Assembly: GCA_016710285.1 (NCBI GenBank)
Contig: JADJXR010000001.1
Span: forward strand, 2,606,501 to 2,670,500
Reading direction: 5' to 3'
From: Chlorobiota bacterium
GTDB taxonomy: Bacteria > Bacteroidota > Ignavibacteria > OLB7
Length of the DNA: 64,000 bases
This document shows positions 17,915 through 27,771 of this stretch, in pieces. Under the pieces are notes generated by a model that was not told the origin of the DNA, did no database searches, and saw only the letters and a list, made by a program, of their open reading frames with translations. Every line of letters begins with the position of its first letter. The stretch's first letter is position 1. A program made the position numbers and the translations under genes.

Positions 17915-18801
17915 CCCTTCCTCCTGGTCAAAAATTTGCTTTGTGGAAGGATGATTGCCAGCAGCACAAAGAACGCCGTGGCAATCTTCAGGTCGCTTGG
18001 CGCAAGGCCCAATTTCAGCACCACCGCCACAAGCTCGCGGAACAGGATGGTCCCCAGCAGAACGCAAAGCAGCCGCAGCCCCATGCGTTGCCCTTTGGGA
18101 AACGCCCCGGCTATCGTCTCGCCGATGATAACGCTTGCCAACCCAAACACCACAATCCCAATTCCCATCCCGATGTCGGCAAAGCTCTGGTACTGGGCCA
18201 CCAAGCTGCCGCTGGCGGCAATCAGCGCGTTGGATAATCCAATCCCCACAATCTTCATCCGGTCGGTGCTTACGCCTTGCGCGGCAATCATGGTTTCGTT
18301 ATCGCCGGTGGCACGCATTGCCAAACCGAAATCGGTGCGGAACAGGAAGGAGAGGAAGAGCAAGGCAGCGGCGGCAAGAAGGGAGAAAAGGATAATCGGC
18401 GGAAGGTAGGCGGGGGAATCGGAAGGGAGCAAGGCCGCAAACGGGGTGATGACGGTGGGGATATCCAACAGCGGCATTGTTGCCCGCCCCATAATCCGAA
18501 GGTTGATGGAGTAGAGGGCGGTCATCACCAAAATGCCGGCAAGCAGACCGTTCACTTTCAGCTTGGTGTGGATCAGCCCGGTTAGGGTTCCGGCAAGGAA
18601 TCCGCCAGCGGTTGCCACCGCCACCACCGCAAACGGGTCCCAGCCGTGCGTCAGCAGCGCGGCGGTGATTGCCGCGCCAACCGTCAGCGAGCCGTCGGCG
18701 GTGATGTCGGGGAAGTTGTAGATGCGCATGGTGATGAACACCCCCATTCCCAGGAAGGCATACGCAAGCCCAAGCGCGACGGCACCAAACCAAAGGTCCA
18801 T
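17911..18801 (-). CDS. ABC transporter permease (branched-chain/BPD_transp_2-like)
   Basis: 296 residues and about eight to nine membrane segments. The family-typical ITMRIYNFPDITADGSLTVGA lies near the N-terminus, followed by GTLTGLIHTKLKVNGLLAGILVMTALYSINLRIMG. This is the LivH-like permease fold of the COG4120 importers. It probably forms a homodimeric channel in the inner membrane with the overlapping ATPase gene. A good TTTG-N20-TACATTGC promoter lies 65 bp upstream. Confidence 0.88.
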   Translation of the reverse strand: MDLWFGAVALGLAYAFLGMGVFITMRIYNFPDITADGSLTVGAAITAALLTHGWDPFAVVAVATAGGFLAGTLTGLIHTKLKVNGLLAGILVMTALYSINLRIMGRATMPLLDIPTVITPFAALLPSDSPAYLPPIILFSLLAAAALLFLSFLFRTDFGLAMRATGDNETMIAAQGVSTDRMKIVGIGLSNALIAASGSLVAQYQSFADIGMGIGIVVFGLASVIIGETIAGAFPKGQRMGLRLLCVLLGTILFRELVAVVLKLGLAPSDLKIATAFFVLLAIILPQSKFLTRRKG

Positions 18802-18865
18802 CTGGAGCGATAGGTAGTTCGAAGAATTCTTGCCAAACCGTGGCTTCGCTGCCCCCGGTTTGGCC

Positions 18866-18897
18866 GCAATGTAGGGGAGAAATCGGCCTATCGCAAA
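18866..18897 (-). promoter_or_regulatory. Bacteroidota-type promoter for the ABC operon
   Basis: On the minus strand TTTG (18897-18894), 20 bp spacer, TACATTGC (18873-18866), close to the TTTG / TAnnTTTG consensus and spacing. The permease start lies 65 bp further on. Confidence 0.5.
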
Positions 18898-18939
18898 CTA
18901 TGAACGGTGAAGAACGCCGCCAACGAACCCACCGCGTGG

Positions 18940-19587
18940 CTACGCGACAGGTCCGTTAAAATGCACAGGGTGATATCCATATTGCCCGGCATAGACCTGC
19001 AATGCTTCCCGCAAAATCTTTCTGCCGCGGTGGATTCTTGAGCGGACGGTTCCGATGGGGCAGCCCTCCATGTGGGCAATCTCTTCGTAGTGGAAACCTT
19101 CAACGTCGCACAGAAGAACCATGCGGCGGAATGCGGGGGGAAGCGACTCCAACGCCCGGGTGACTTCATCATCGAAATGGCGTTGGCAGCATTGGTATTC
19201 CGGGTTGTCCTGCGGCGATGCCCTCCGTTCCTCAAAACACTCCGGGAGCCTTCCTTGTGGATTGCGGCAGGTGCGGACCATGCTGGTGGCGTAGCTGTTC
19301 CGCAGGATTCGGAACAGCCATGCGCGGCAGTTGGTCCCGGGTTGGAATTTGTCGAAAAACCGCCAAGCCTTCAGGAAGGTGTCTTGCACCAAATCTTCGG
19401 CTTCATCGCTGTTCCAGGTTAATCGCAGGGCCACGCGGTACAGGTAGTTGCGGTGCGGCATTGCTTCGCGCTCGAACCGCTCTTGCTCGTTGTCGTGGTT
19501 CGGCGTGGTGTTTGGCGTTGGGCTTGGTGCGGCTGGGATCGAGGAGTATCCACCCAGCGGGGATGTTGTGGCCTTTGTGCTGTGCAT
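18940..19587 (-). CDS. ECF-type RNA polymerase sigma factor
   Basis: 215 residues from MHSTKATTSPLGG; longer starts would add an unconserved tail. Region 2 is visible as YLYRVALRLTWNSDEAEDLVQDTFLKAWRFF (promoter melting), and region 4 as LESLPPAFRRMVLLCDVEGFHYEEIAHMEG followed by GTVRSRIHRGRKILREAL (helix-turn-helix for the -35 element). A Cys-containing insert (CRNPQGRLPECFEER) lies between them. There is no anti-sigma gene beside it: the next gene downstream is the ABC operon, so it may be controlled from elsewhere. Confidence 0.92.
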   Translation of the reverse strand: MHSTKATTSPLGGYSSIPAAPSPTPNTTPNHDNEQERFEREAMPHRNYLYRVALRLTWNSDEAEDLVQDTFLKAWRFFDKFQPGTNCRAWLFRILRNSYATSMVRTCRNPQGRLPECFEERRASPQDNPEYQCCQRHFDDEVTRALESLPPAFRRMVLLCDVEGFHYEEIAHMEGCPIGTVRSRIHRGRKILREALQVYAGQYGYHPVHFNGPVA

Positions 19588-19672
19588 GGTGTCGGTAATA
19601 TTGGCATAGATTGATTCAGAGACCGTTGTTCCGGTGCCCGGCGTTCGGGCGTGTGTGTCTGCGCGCTCTTCG

Positions 19673-19680
19673 TATCTTCG
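19673..19680 (+). promoter_or_regulatory. Putative -7 promoter element (TATCTTCG)
   Basis: Same octamer as at 5783. It lies 163 bp upstream of the glycogen phosphorylase start, in the divergent region with the sigma factor gene. This is a weak assignment because the leader would be long. Confidence 0.35.
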
Positions 19681-19843
19681 GCCCCCCCGCAAAACCAAGT
19701 ATGGTGCGATTACTGCCGCCGGATGATCCGAACAGCAAGCAGTGTTGCAAGGGGTTTGCTTCCCGTAGGATGCAGGGTTGTTCTGCCGAACAGTGCCCTG
19801 CGGAACATTGCCATTTTCAGCAAACAGCAATCAAATCACGTAG

Positions 19844-22417
19844 ATGCGTCCAATTCTCACGTTCACCGTAACCCATCCCCTTCCCGCGCCCCTTTCACGA
19901 TTGTACGAGCTTGCCCACAACCTCTATTGGGTTTGGAACCCAACAATCCGCGAGTTCCTCCGCTCCATTGATCCGCAGCTGTGGCACTCCACCAACCATC
20001 ACGCGCTGAAGGTCCTTTCCTCATTATCGGCCAAACGGCTGCAGGAGCTTGCTGCCGATGCGCAATTTCTTGAGCGGTATCAATCGGCCCTTGCGGAATT
20101 GGATGCGTATCTGTCGCAACCGGGCTGGTATCAAGCGGAAGGAAGAGGGGAACGGAAGGAGTGCATCGCGTATTTATCGGCGGAGTTCGGGCTGCATGAA
20201 TCTATCCCGCTTTACTCCGGCGGCTTGGGCGTGCTCTCCGGCGATCACACCAAATCTGCCAGCGATCTGAAACTGCCGTTTGTCTGCGTTGGGCTGATGT
20301 ATCAGCTGGGATATTTCCAGCAACGCCTTGCCAACGACGGCACCCAGTTGGAAAGCTACACCCTTAACGACACGACTTTGCTTCCGGTTAGCTTGGTTTC
20401 CGACGAAAAACACCGCCCCATCAGAATTTCTGTGGAGTATCCAAAAGGGCCGGTGTTCGCCCAAATCTGGAAACTCTCCGTTGGCGCGGTTCCGATCTAC
20501 CTTCTGGACACCAACATCCGCGAGAACACCATCCCGGAATACCGCGACATCGGCGACTACTTATATGGCGGCGACCAAGAAACCCGCATCATGCAGGAGA
20601 TCATGCTGGGAATTGGGGGGATGCGGGCCTTGCGCGCAATGGGCCTTACGCCAACCGTCACCCACAGCAACGAAGGGCACAGCGCGTTTTTGATGCTGGA
20701 GCGAATCCGCACCACTATGGCCGAGCTTGGAATGAGCTTTGCCGAAGCTGCCGAGCTTGTTGCCGCCGGCTCCGCCTTCACCACCCACACCCCCGTCCCG
20801 GCGGGGAACGATGTCTTTTCGGTGGAGCAGATCGAGCGATACTTTTCCGGCTACTGGCCGCAACTGGGCTTATCCCGCGAGCAGTTTTTGGCACTGGGAA
20901 GAATTGACCCCGCCAACGCCTCCGAATCGTTCCATATGCCGGTGCTGGCGTTGCGGCTTACCAGCCAGCATAACGGGGTAAGCCAGCTCCACGGCGAAGT
21001 CTCGCAACAGATGTGGGAAGGGGTTTGGCCGAACGTCCCCCGGCATGAGAACCCCATTGTTGGCATCACCAACGGCGTGCACACCCTAACATGGATTGCC
21101 GACGAAATGCGGGACCTGTTGGGGCGATATTTCGGCACCGACTGGCACCAGCGGATTGCCGACCCCGCAACCTGGGCCGCGGTGGATGCAATCCCCAACC
21201 AGGAGTTGTGGCGGCTTACCAACACGCTGCGGCAAGGGATGATTGAATATCTGCGGTGGCGGCTGGATGAACAGATCACCGAACTCTACGCCGGCTCGCC
21301 AACCGGGCGCAATCTGGACCAGGTGCTGGACCCCAACGCCCTCACCATTGGGTTTGCCCGGCGGTTTGCCACCTACAAACGGGCAACGCTTCTGTTCCGC
21401 GACCCCGAGCGTGCGGCGCGGCTGTTCAACAATCCCGAACGCCCCGTGCAGATGGTGGTTGCCGGCAAGGCCCACCCAAAAGATGCTGCGGGGAAGGAGT
21501 TCATCCGCCAGCTGATTCAAATTGCCCACCAGCATGGGTTGGAAGGGAAAGTGATCTTTGTGGAAGATTATGACATGGCGTTGGGGCGCAGGCTGGTGCA
21601 GGGGTGCGACGTTTGGCTGAACAACCCGCGCCGCCCCCTTGAAGCCAGCGGAACCAGCGGGATGAAGGCCGCAATCAACGGCACGCTGAACGTCTCAATC
21701 TTGGATGGATGGTTCCCCGAGGCCTACGATGGAAAGAATGGATTCCAGATTGGGGACGTGCGCGGCCTGCACAGCACCGACGCGCAAGATGAGATCGAAT
21801 CGCGCCACCTCTATCGGGTTCTGGAAAACCAGGTGATCCCCTGCTTCTTCGATCGCGACCCGGACGGAATCCCACACCGCTGGGTGGAGATGCAAAAGCA
21901 CGCCCTGAAAACCATGGCCCCCCAATTCAGCAGCGACCGGATGGTGGCCGAATACGCAACCCGATTCTACTTCCCCTGCAGCGACCGCTACGCACGGTTG
22001 CACGCCAACAACGGCCAGGCCGTGCGGCAGCTTATCGTGTGGAAACGCTGGATTGCCGAGCAATGGGGGGGCGTAAGCGTCCTTCAGTGCAGCGCGGAGC
22101 TGGTGGGGAACATGAAAATTGGCGACACGCTGCGGGTGACGGCAACCATTGCGCTGGGCCAGCTTTCCCCAAAAGACTTGCTGGTGGAGGCCTACTACGG
22201 CAACATTGATCCCGAAGGGCTGATTGCCGACGGGGAAGGGGCGCTGCTAACCTTGCAAGAATCGGGAAGCGGCGTGGCCCTGTACGAAGGGCTTGCCCCG
22301 CTTACCCGCCCAGGGCTTGGCGGGCTGACGGTTCGGGTGATCCCATATCACCCCGACCTTGCCCACAAGTTCGAGATGAAACGGGTCACCTTCGCGCCGG
22401 TTGAGGCGGGGGAGTGA
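19844..22417 (+). CDS. glgP: Alpha-glucan (glycogen) phosphorylase
   Basis: 857 residues of the GlgP type found in many bacteria and archaea, with the DUF3417-like N-terminus (LSRLYELAHNLYWVWNPTIREF). It releases glucose-1-phosphate from glycogen or maltodextrin using pyridoxal phosphate. Visible motifs: AYLSAEFGLHESIPLYSGGLG, THSNEGHSAFLMLERI, and the PLP lysine near residue 608 in SGTSGMKAAINGTLN, followed by LDGWFPEAYDGKNGF. No other glycogen gene is adjacent. It is cytoplasmic and apparently monocistronic. Confidence 0.95.
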   Translation: MRPILTFTVTHPLPAPLSRLYELAHNLYWVWNPTIREFLRSIDPQLWHSTNHHALKVLSSLSAKRLQELAADAQFLERYQSALAELDAYLSQPGWYQAEGRGERKECIAYLSAEFGLHESIPLYSGGLGVLSGDHTKSASDLKLPFVCVGLMYQLGYFQQRLANDGTQLESYTLNDTTLLPVSLVSDEKHRPIRISVEYPKGPVFAQIWKLSVGAVPIYLLDTNIRENTIPEYRDIGDYLYGGDQETRIMQEIMLGIGGMRALRAMGLTPTVTHSNEGHSAFLMLERIRTTMAELGMSFAEAAELVAAGSAFTTHTPVPAGNDVFSVEQIERYFSGYWPQLGLSREQFLALGRIDPANASESFHMPVLALRLTSQHNGVSQLHGEVSQQMWEGVWPNVPRHENPIVGITNGVHTLTWIADEMRDLLGRYFGTDWHQRIADPATWAAVDAIPNQELWRLTNTLRQGMIEYLRWRLDEQITELYAGSPTGRNLDQVLDPNALTIGFARRFATYKRATLLFRDPERAARLFNNPERPVQMVVAGKAHPKDAAGKEFIRQLIQIAHQHGLEGKVIFVEDYDMALGRRLVQGCDVWLNNPRRPLEASGTSGMKAAINGTLNVSILDGWFPEAYDGKNGFQIGDVRGLHSTDAQDEIESRHLYRVLENQVIPCFFDRDPDGIPHRWVEMQKHALKTMAPQFSSDRMVAEYATRFYFPCSDRYARLHANNGQAVRQLIVWKRWIAEQWGGVSVLQCSAELVGNMKIGDTLRVTATIALGQLSPKDLLVEAYYGNIDPEGLIADGEGALLTLQESGSGVALYEGLAPLTRPGLGGLTVRVIPYHPDLAHKFEMKRVTFAPVEAGE

Positions 22418-22503
22418 GTGATACTGGGCTGCGCCCGTTCCCGTTCGCGGTGCGATTGCCACGCAATCACTCCATTGCCCGTATCCATTGCTCGGCGTAG
22501 ATT

Positions 22504-25455
22504 GTGCGCCGCTTACTATCCAATTGCTTACCGCTCACATTGAACCGTTCTCTTCTGCTCGCGCTGCTGATCCTTGCCCCTTGTTTGGCGGTCGCCCAGG
22601 ATGGCAGCACTTCGCGCCCGGCCCCCGGCACGCGCCCGGCCCCCGGCACGCCGCAAACCAAAGGGACCGCTCCGTACCTTCCCCCGTGGAACTTCATGTC
22701 CCTTTCCACGGCTGGGTTGGATACGTTCCAGCTTGCCAACCCAACGGCCGATGGTCGCGGGGTCCTGCTGCTGATTTTCGACACCGGGGTGGATATGGGA
22801 ATCCCAGGATTGCAGAAAACCAGCACCGGCCTGCCAAAGGTGATTGATGCCGTTGATTTCTCCGAATCAAACCTGATCCACTGCGTCCCCGCCACGTTGC
22901 AGGGAGACCAGTTGGTGGCCGATAGCCTTCCGCTTCCGCTGCGGCTGCGGGGGGTGGGGCAAATCAACGGAGCGGGAACAAGCGGCGGGGAATGGTTTGT
23001 TGGGGTGATGGACGAAGCACGCTACCGCAACGCCTCCGTTCGCGATTTCGATGGCGATGGCGAGTCGGCTTCGCAGTTTGGCGTGGCGTTGCACCGCGGC
23101 CCCGATGGCTGGCGCGTGGTGGTGGATACCGATGCCGACTCCAGCCTTGCCGGCGAACAGATGGTGGGCAACTACCGCGACCGCCAGCAATCGTTCACCT
23201 TCCGCCAGCGCGACCCCGAGCGGAAAGCCCCGCTCACCTTTGCCGCATCCATTGACACCGCCGCCCGCGCCGTCAGTTTCCATTACGACATGGGGGGCCA
23301 CGGAACGCACGTTGCCGGAATCACCGCAGGGTTCGGGGTAAGTGGCGAATCTGGATTCAACGGCGTTGCCCCGGGCGCGCAAATCATCTCCTGCAAATTC
23401 AGCGGCGATTTCGAGAAGGATAACACCGTCACCGGAAGCATGAAACGGGCCTACCAATACGCCGCCCGCCTTGCCGACAGCCTGCAGAATCTTCACACCC
23501 CAGTGGTGGTGAACATGAGCTTCGGCATCGGGTCCGCGTACGAAGGGGAGGCCGATATTGAGCGATTCATTGACGAACTGCTTGCGGACCACCCGAACCT
23601 GTACGTTGTGACTTCGGCGGGGAACGAGGGGCCGGGAATATCCACCGTTGGAATCCCCGCATCCTCGCGGCGGATTATCACTGTGGGGGCGATGCTCCCC
23701 CGTGGGATTGGCCGCGACAGCTACGGCGCGGCATTGGACCGGGATGTGCTGTGGGACTTCAGTTCGCGCGGGGGTGAGGTGGATAAGCCGGACGTTGTTG
23801 CCCCGGGGACGGCAATCAGCACGGTCCCGACGTTCGAGCACGATGCCCGCGCAAGCGGAACCAGCATGGCCAGCCCCTGGACCGCCGGCGTTGTTGCCGT
23901 GCTGCTTAGCGCGCTGAAGCAGGAGGACTCACTCTGGACCCCAACGCAGGGGCTGATCCGCCGCGCGATTCGGCAATCGGCGCGCCCGTTGCCGGGGATT
24001 TTGCCGGTTGAGCAAGGCGCCGGGGGGATTGATGTTCGCCGTGCGTTGGAGCTGCTTCGCCGCTGGCGCAAAAGCGGGTTCGCTGCCGATGTTCAGGAGT
24101 ATGTGGTGCGGACCTTCTCCCCAAACTATCCCGATAAATCTGGCCCCGTGGCCTTCTTCCGAACCCCCTTCACCCCTGGCCCGGATTGGCGGCAGACCTT
24201 CACCATCACCCGCGACGAGCCGCGCTGGCAAACCCGCGAAACGGATTTCTTCCGCGCCTTCACCCTTCAGCCAAACGTTCCCTGGATGAAGACCATCCAG
24301 AAGACCGTCTATCTGCGGAACAGCGGCGTTGCCGAGGTGGATGTTCAGTACGACCGTGAGAAGCTGCGCGAACCAGGAATCTACACCGGGCGGGTGATTG
24401 CCCGGCGTGCTTCGGCAAAAGCGAAGGCCCCCGATGAAGATGTTGAGTTCGAGCTGGTCAGCACCATCATCGTCCCCTACACCTTCTCTCCCGACAAAGA
24501 TTTCACCGTCACCACGCCCCCACAACAGGCCGAGGCGGGGCTGACGCGGCGATTCTACTTTGCCCCCCCCGCCGGGGCGATGGCCATGACCTTCACCCTC
24601 AGCACTCCGAAAGGGAGCCGCACTCCGGTGTCCGGGTGGGTGATGGACCACAACGGTTACAACGCCGGGTATTTATCGCGAGCAAAAGGGACCGAGCGGA
24701 CCGAGGCCTCAACCACCATTGCGGCATCGGCGTTGGGGGATGGGGTGATTGAGGTTGTGATCCAAGCCGACCCGATGGATGGAGCGGGCGAGCCTGTTGA
24801 GTTCACCCTATCGGCAAGCTGCCTGATGGTTTCGGCAACGCCGGAAGTGTTTGCCGAAAATGGGAAGCGGTTTGTGCGGCTACAGGTGATGAACACCGGA
24901 ACCACCCCGATTGAAGGGAGCTTCCAATACACCGTGAAAGGCTACGGGCGGGTCCACCGCCTAACGATGGAAGGGGACCGGCTGGCAATGCCGCTTACGA
25001 TGCGGAAAGGGGATGGAGCGTTGTGGGTGACACCCCGATTCACCCCCGAGGGCTACATGAAATCCACCGATATCCTTGCGCGCATTGTTGACGGCGAGGG
25101 CTACGTCCAGGCCGACGAGGCGTTCAATCGCCCGGCGGAATCGCTCTTTATCCCCAACTTCAACCGCGATGCCGACAGCACCGCATTCAATCTTGAGATT
25201 GTTGTTGGCGCGGCAGATTACGAGGACCCGTTGGAGGTCCCGATTGAGGTGCAGGAGCATCACGTCTATCCAACCGAGCCGCGAACATTCAGCGGCGGCG
25301 GCGGCCAGCTGATCCCCTACATCCCGATTACCCTGAAGGCGCAGCTGCCAGAATTCCGCCTTCCCGAAGGCTACTACGGCATCGGGGAGATCACCTACAA
25401 GCCACGCTCAGGAAACGCCCAATCGGTGACGATGGAGTTTTTGATGGATAGTTGA
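22504..25455 (+). CDS. Secreted subtilisin-like (S8) serine protease, TPPII-like
   Basis: 983 residues from GTG at 22504; TTG at 22540 would give a tighter signal peptide (NRSLLLALLILAPCLAVAQ). The catalytic triad is Asp93 (LLLIFDTGVDMG), His266 (MGGHGTHVAG) and Ser454 (GTSMASPW). About 170 residues separate Asp and His, far more than in subtilisin and as in tripeptidyl-peptidase II. The large C-terminal beta-rich region (about 480-983) also fits TPPII-like enzymes. A short RPAPGT tandem repeat follows the signal. No type IX sorting domain is visible, so it may be periplasmic. Substrate unknown. Confidence 0.88.
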   Translation: MRRLLSNCLPLTLNRSLLLALLILAPCLAVAQDGSTSRPAPGTRPAPGTPQTKGTAPYLPPWNFMSLSTAGLDTFQLANPTADGRGVLLLIFDTGVDMGIPGLQKTSTGLPKVIDAVDFSESNLIHCVPATLQGDQLVADSLPLPLRLRGVGQINGAGTSGGEWFVGVMDEARYRNASVRDFDGDGESASQFGVALHRGPDGWRVVVDTDADSSLAGEQMVGNYRDRQQSFTFRQRDPERKAPLTFAASIDTAARAVSFHYDMGGHGTHVAGITAGFGVSGESGFNGVAPGAQIISCKFSGDFEKDNTVTGSMKRAYQYAARLADSLQNLHTPVVVNMSFGIGSAYEGEADIERFIDELLADHPNLYVVTSAGNEGPGISTVGIPASSRRIITVGAMLPRGIGRDSYGAALDRDVLWDFSSRGGEVDKPDVVAPGTAISTVPTFEHDARASGTSMASPWTAGVVAVLLSALKQEDSLWTPTQGLIRRAIRQSARPLPGILPVEQGAGGIDVRRALELLRRWRKSGFAADVQEYVVRTFSPNYPDKSGPVAFFRTPFTPGPDWRQTFTITRDEPRWQTRETDFFRAFTLQPNVPWMKTIQKTVYLRNSGVAEVDVQYDREKLREPGIYTGRVIARRASAKAKAPDEDVEFELVSTIIVPYTFSPDKDFTVTTPPQQAEAGLTRRFYFAPPAGAMAMTFTLSTPKGSRTPVSGWVMDHNGYNAGYLSRAKGTERTEASTTIAASALGDGVIEVVIQADPMDGAGEPVEFTLSASCLMVSATPEVFAENGKRFVRLQVMNTGTTPIEGSFQYTVKGYGRVHRLTMEGDRLAMPLTMRKGDGALWVTPRFTPEGYMKSTDILARIVDGEGYVQADEAFNRPAESLFIPNFNRDADSTAFNLEIVVGAADYEDPLEVPIEVQEHHVYPTEPRTFSGGGGQLIPYIPITLKAQLPEFRLPEGYYGIGEITYKPRSGNAQSVTMEFLMDS

Positions 25456-25574
25456 TTGAGAGTTAGAACCACGGCCAGCTGGCATTCCGCCGGTTGTGGC
25501 TTCCCCCAATCGCGTGCGCAATTCTCCACCACCGAAGTGTGTTCTGTGGCCATAACATTCATTTCCAAATCGCC

Positions 25575-26510
25575 ATGAAAGAGTACTACCGCGTTATGCT
25601 GGGGCAGAAGAGTGTGTTCGCAAAAGAATGCTTGGCGGGAGGGTTTATCGGGACTGATTTCGAGATTGAGCAAGACCTTTCGGGGAAGCTGCCCGAGGAA
25701 TGGCGAGCGTTCAATCGGGAGTTCATTCCTATTTATCTGGCCGCCCGCCCCGATAAGACAAAGATCAGTGCGGGATTAGCGTGCGGCGCGCTCTGGACCG
25801 TCTCGAAAGGGATTCAAGATGGCGACATTGTTCTTTGCCCCGATGGCAGCGGGCGGTATCATGTTGGGGAGGTGGTGGGGGAATACTACTACGCGCCGGG
25901 CCAGACACTGCCACATCGCCGCAACGTCCGCTGGATGGATAGGATGATTGCGCGGACTGATATGAGCGAGCAATTGAAGAATTCCGCTGGGTCCGTTGGT
26001 ACAGTTGTCCATATCAGCCGCATCGGTTATCGCGAGGAGCTTGAGCGGCTGACCGCAGGGGAGAGCGCGCCACAGATCGGTTTTGTAAATGGCGAGCTTG
26101 TGGAAGATAAAAGCGCCTTTGCGATGGAGGCTCATCTTGAAGATTTCCTTATCAAAAACTGGTCGCAGACTGAGCTTGGGAAGGAATATGATATCTACCA
26201 AGAGGATGGCGAAATCGCAGGCCAGCAGTACCAAACCGATACCGGCCCACTTGATATTCTTGCGGTCAGCAAGGACAAGAAAACCTTGCTGGTTGTGGAA
26301 CTGAAAAAAGGGCGCGCCAGCGATGCGGTGGTCGGGCAGACGCTTCGGTATATGGGGTACGTGAGCGAGGTGCTGGCCGAAGAAGGCCAAGCGGTGAAAG
26401 GGGTGATTATTGCTTTGGAGGATGACCAAAGAATTCGCAGAGCGCTATCCGTCACTCCATCCGTCTCGTTTTACCGGTACGAGATCAGCTTCAAACTGGT
26501 GAAGATCTGA
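25575..26510 (+). CDS. NucS/Mrr-like nuclease with PUA/EVE-like N-terminus
   Basis: 311 residues from MKEYYRVMLG (a longer start at 25494 looks spurious). The C-terminal half is a PD-(D/E)xK nuclease of the NucS/DUF91 type: GPLDILAVSKD supplies the Asp and LLVVELKKG the ExK. The N-terminal half (GIQDGDIVLCPDGSGRYHVG, then MSEQLKNSAGSVGTVVHISR) resembles the EVE/PUA-like readers fused to modification-dependent restriction enzymes. It may cut modified DNA or mismatched/branched DNA; no methyltransferase is adjacent. It is convergent with the DUF4143 ATPase gene, 27 bp away. Confidence 0.7.
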   Translation: MKEYYRVMLGQKSVFAKECLAGGFIGTDFEIEQDLSGKLPEEWRAFNREFIPIYLAARPDKTKISAGLACGALWTVSKGIQDGDIVLCPDGSGRYHVGEVVGEYYYAPGQTLPHRRNVRWMDRMIARTDMSEQLKNSAGSVGTVVHISRIGYREELERLTAGESAPQIGFVNGELVEDKSAFAMEAHLEDFLIKNWSQTELGKEYDIYQEDGEIAGQQYQTDTGPLDILAVSKDKKTLLVVELKKGRASDAVVGQTLRYMGYVSEVLAEEGQAVKGVIIALEDDQRIRRALSVTPSVSFYRYEISFKLVKI

Positions 26511-26537
26511 GCAAGAGAAACTCTCCGCTGAAATTTT

Positions 26538-27755
26538 TCAGACCACCCCCCACCACGGAGCCGCAATGACGTTCGGCGAAAGAAGGCGGATGGCGGGGTC
26601 GTTGCTGAGAATTATCCCGCGCACGGCGTTGGAATGGCGGTCGCAGAACGTCCGCAGGTGGCGTGCATCGCTGCTCCCGACGGAGGTTGCAGCTTTTATC
26701 TCTATCGGGAGCAGCCGGTTCTTCTCTTCCAGCACCAGGTCAACCTCTTGCCCGCTGGCAAGCCGCCAATGGTACCACGCACGGTTCGGCGTGCCCTCCT
26801 TCCAGACGGCTGCATCCGCAACAATCAGGTTCTCCAGATGGAATCCCGTTGGCTCGGTTTCCCGCGCCGCAGCAAAGGCCAACCCGGAATCCACCATGTA
26901 GAGTTTCGGGGCTTTTATCACTCGGTGGCTGATGTTGGCAAGGTACGGGGGGATCAAATCAATCAGATAGGAATCCTGCAATGCCTGCACCCAGCGGCGA
27001 ATTGTCCCCACCGGCACTGCAATCTCACTTGACCACCCGTTGGCGTTCAACTCCCTGCCAACCCGTATGGCTGCAACGCGGAAAAAGCTTTCGAAGCGGG
27101 CAATTCGCTCAATCGCAACCACCTCCCGAATATCACGCTGGACGAAGGCGGTGATGTAATCGCCCAGCAGGCGCGCACGCTCCTGCTGCAACGCGGCAAC
27201 CGCACGTGGGAAGCCTCCGGCGGCAACAACTTCGCGCCAATCGTCGGCTTGGTTTGCGGCGGCGCGGCGTTCAATCTCTGCTATCACCCTCGCCTCGTCA
27301 TCGCCGAACAAAAAACTCCATCCGGGATGTTGCTCGTCGAATCGGAGTTCACTTAGGGTAAGGGGGCGCAGCGTTCGGTAGGCCGTGCGTCCCAGAAGCG
27401 AATCCCCAACTTCGCGCCCCATTTTTGGCTGGTTGGAGCCAGTAAGCAGGTATTGGCCCGGGCGGCCATTCCGGTCCACAGCGGCTTTCACGGCCAGCAG
27501 CAGATCGGGGACTCGTTGGATTTCATCAATCACTGCTCCGCTCTCTCCTATCTCCGCAAGCAATCCTTCGGGGTCTTCCGTTGCTTGGCGGCGGGTGTTG
27601 CGGTCATCAAGGGTGCGGTAGTCCAGCCCGCGCTGGTTGGCAATGTGGCGGCAAAGGGTGCTTTTGCCAACTTGGCGTGCCCCCACCAGCGTAACCACAG
27701 GGTACAGGTCAAGATCGGCAAGAAGAGATTGGTGGATAGATCGAGGAAATATCAT
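26538..27755 (-). CDS. AAA+ ATPase with DUF4143 domain
   Basis: 405 residues of the widespread bacterial AAA_14-DUF4143 family: Walker A GARQVGKST (residues 25-33), Walker B GAVIDEIQRVPDLL, arginine-rich sensor region, and the C-terminal DUF4143 part (YLANISHRVIKAPKLYMVDSGL, then QEVDLVLEEKNRLLPIEIKA), which resembles a nuclease-like fold. The biological role is unknown; members are mobile and often strain-specific. Transcribed divergently from the small gene at 27819 across a perfect inverted repeat. Confidence 0.9.
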   Translation of the reverse strand: MIFPRSIHQSLLADLDLYPVVTLVGARQVGKSTLCRHIANQRGLDYRTLDDRNTRRQATEDPEGLLAEIGESGAVIDEIQRVPDLLLAVKAAVDRNGRPGQYLLTGSNQPKMGREVGDSLLGRTAYRTLRPLTLSELRFDEQHPGWSFLFGDDEARVIAEIERRAAANQADDWREVVAAGGFPRAVAALQQERARLLGDYITAFVQRDIREVVAIERIARFESFFRVAAIRVGRELNANGWSSEIAVPVGTIRRWVQALQDSYLIDLIPPYLANISHRVIKAPKLYMVDSGLAFAAARETEPTGFHLENLIVADAAVWKEGTPNRAWYHWRLASGQEVDLVLEEKNRLLPIEIKAATSVGSSDARHLRTFCDRHSNAVRGIILSNDPAIRLLSPNVIAAPWWGVV

Positions 27756-27771
27756 GGTGTTGTCGGGAAGT

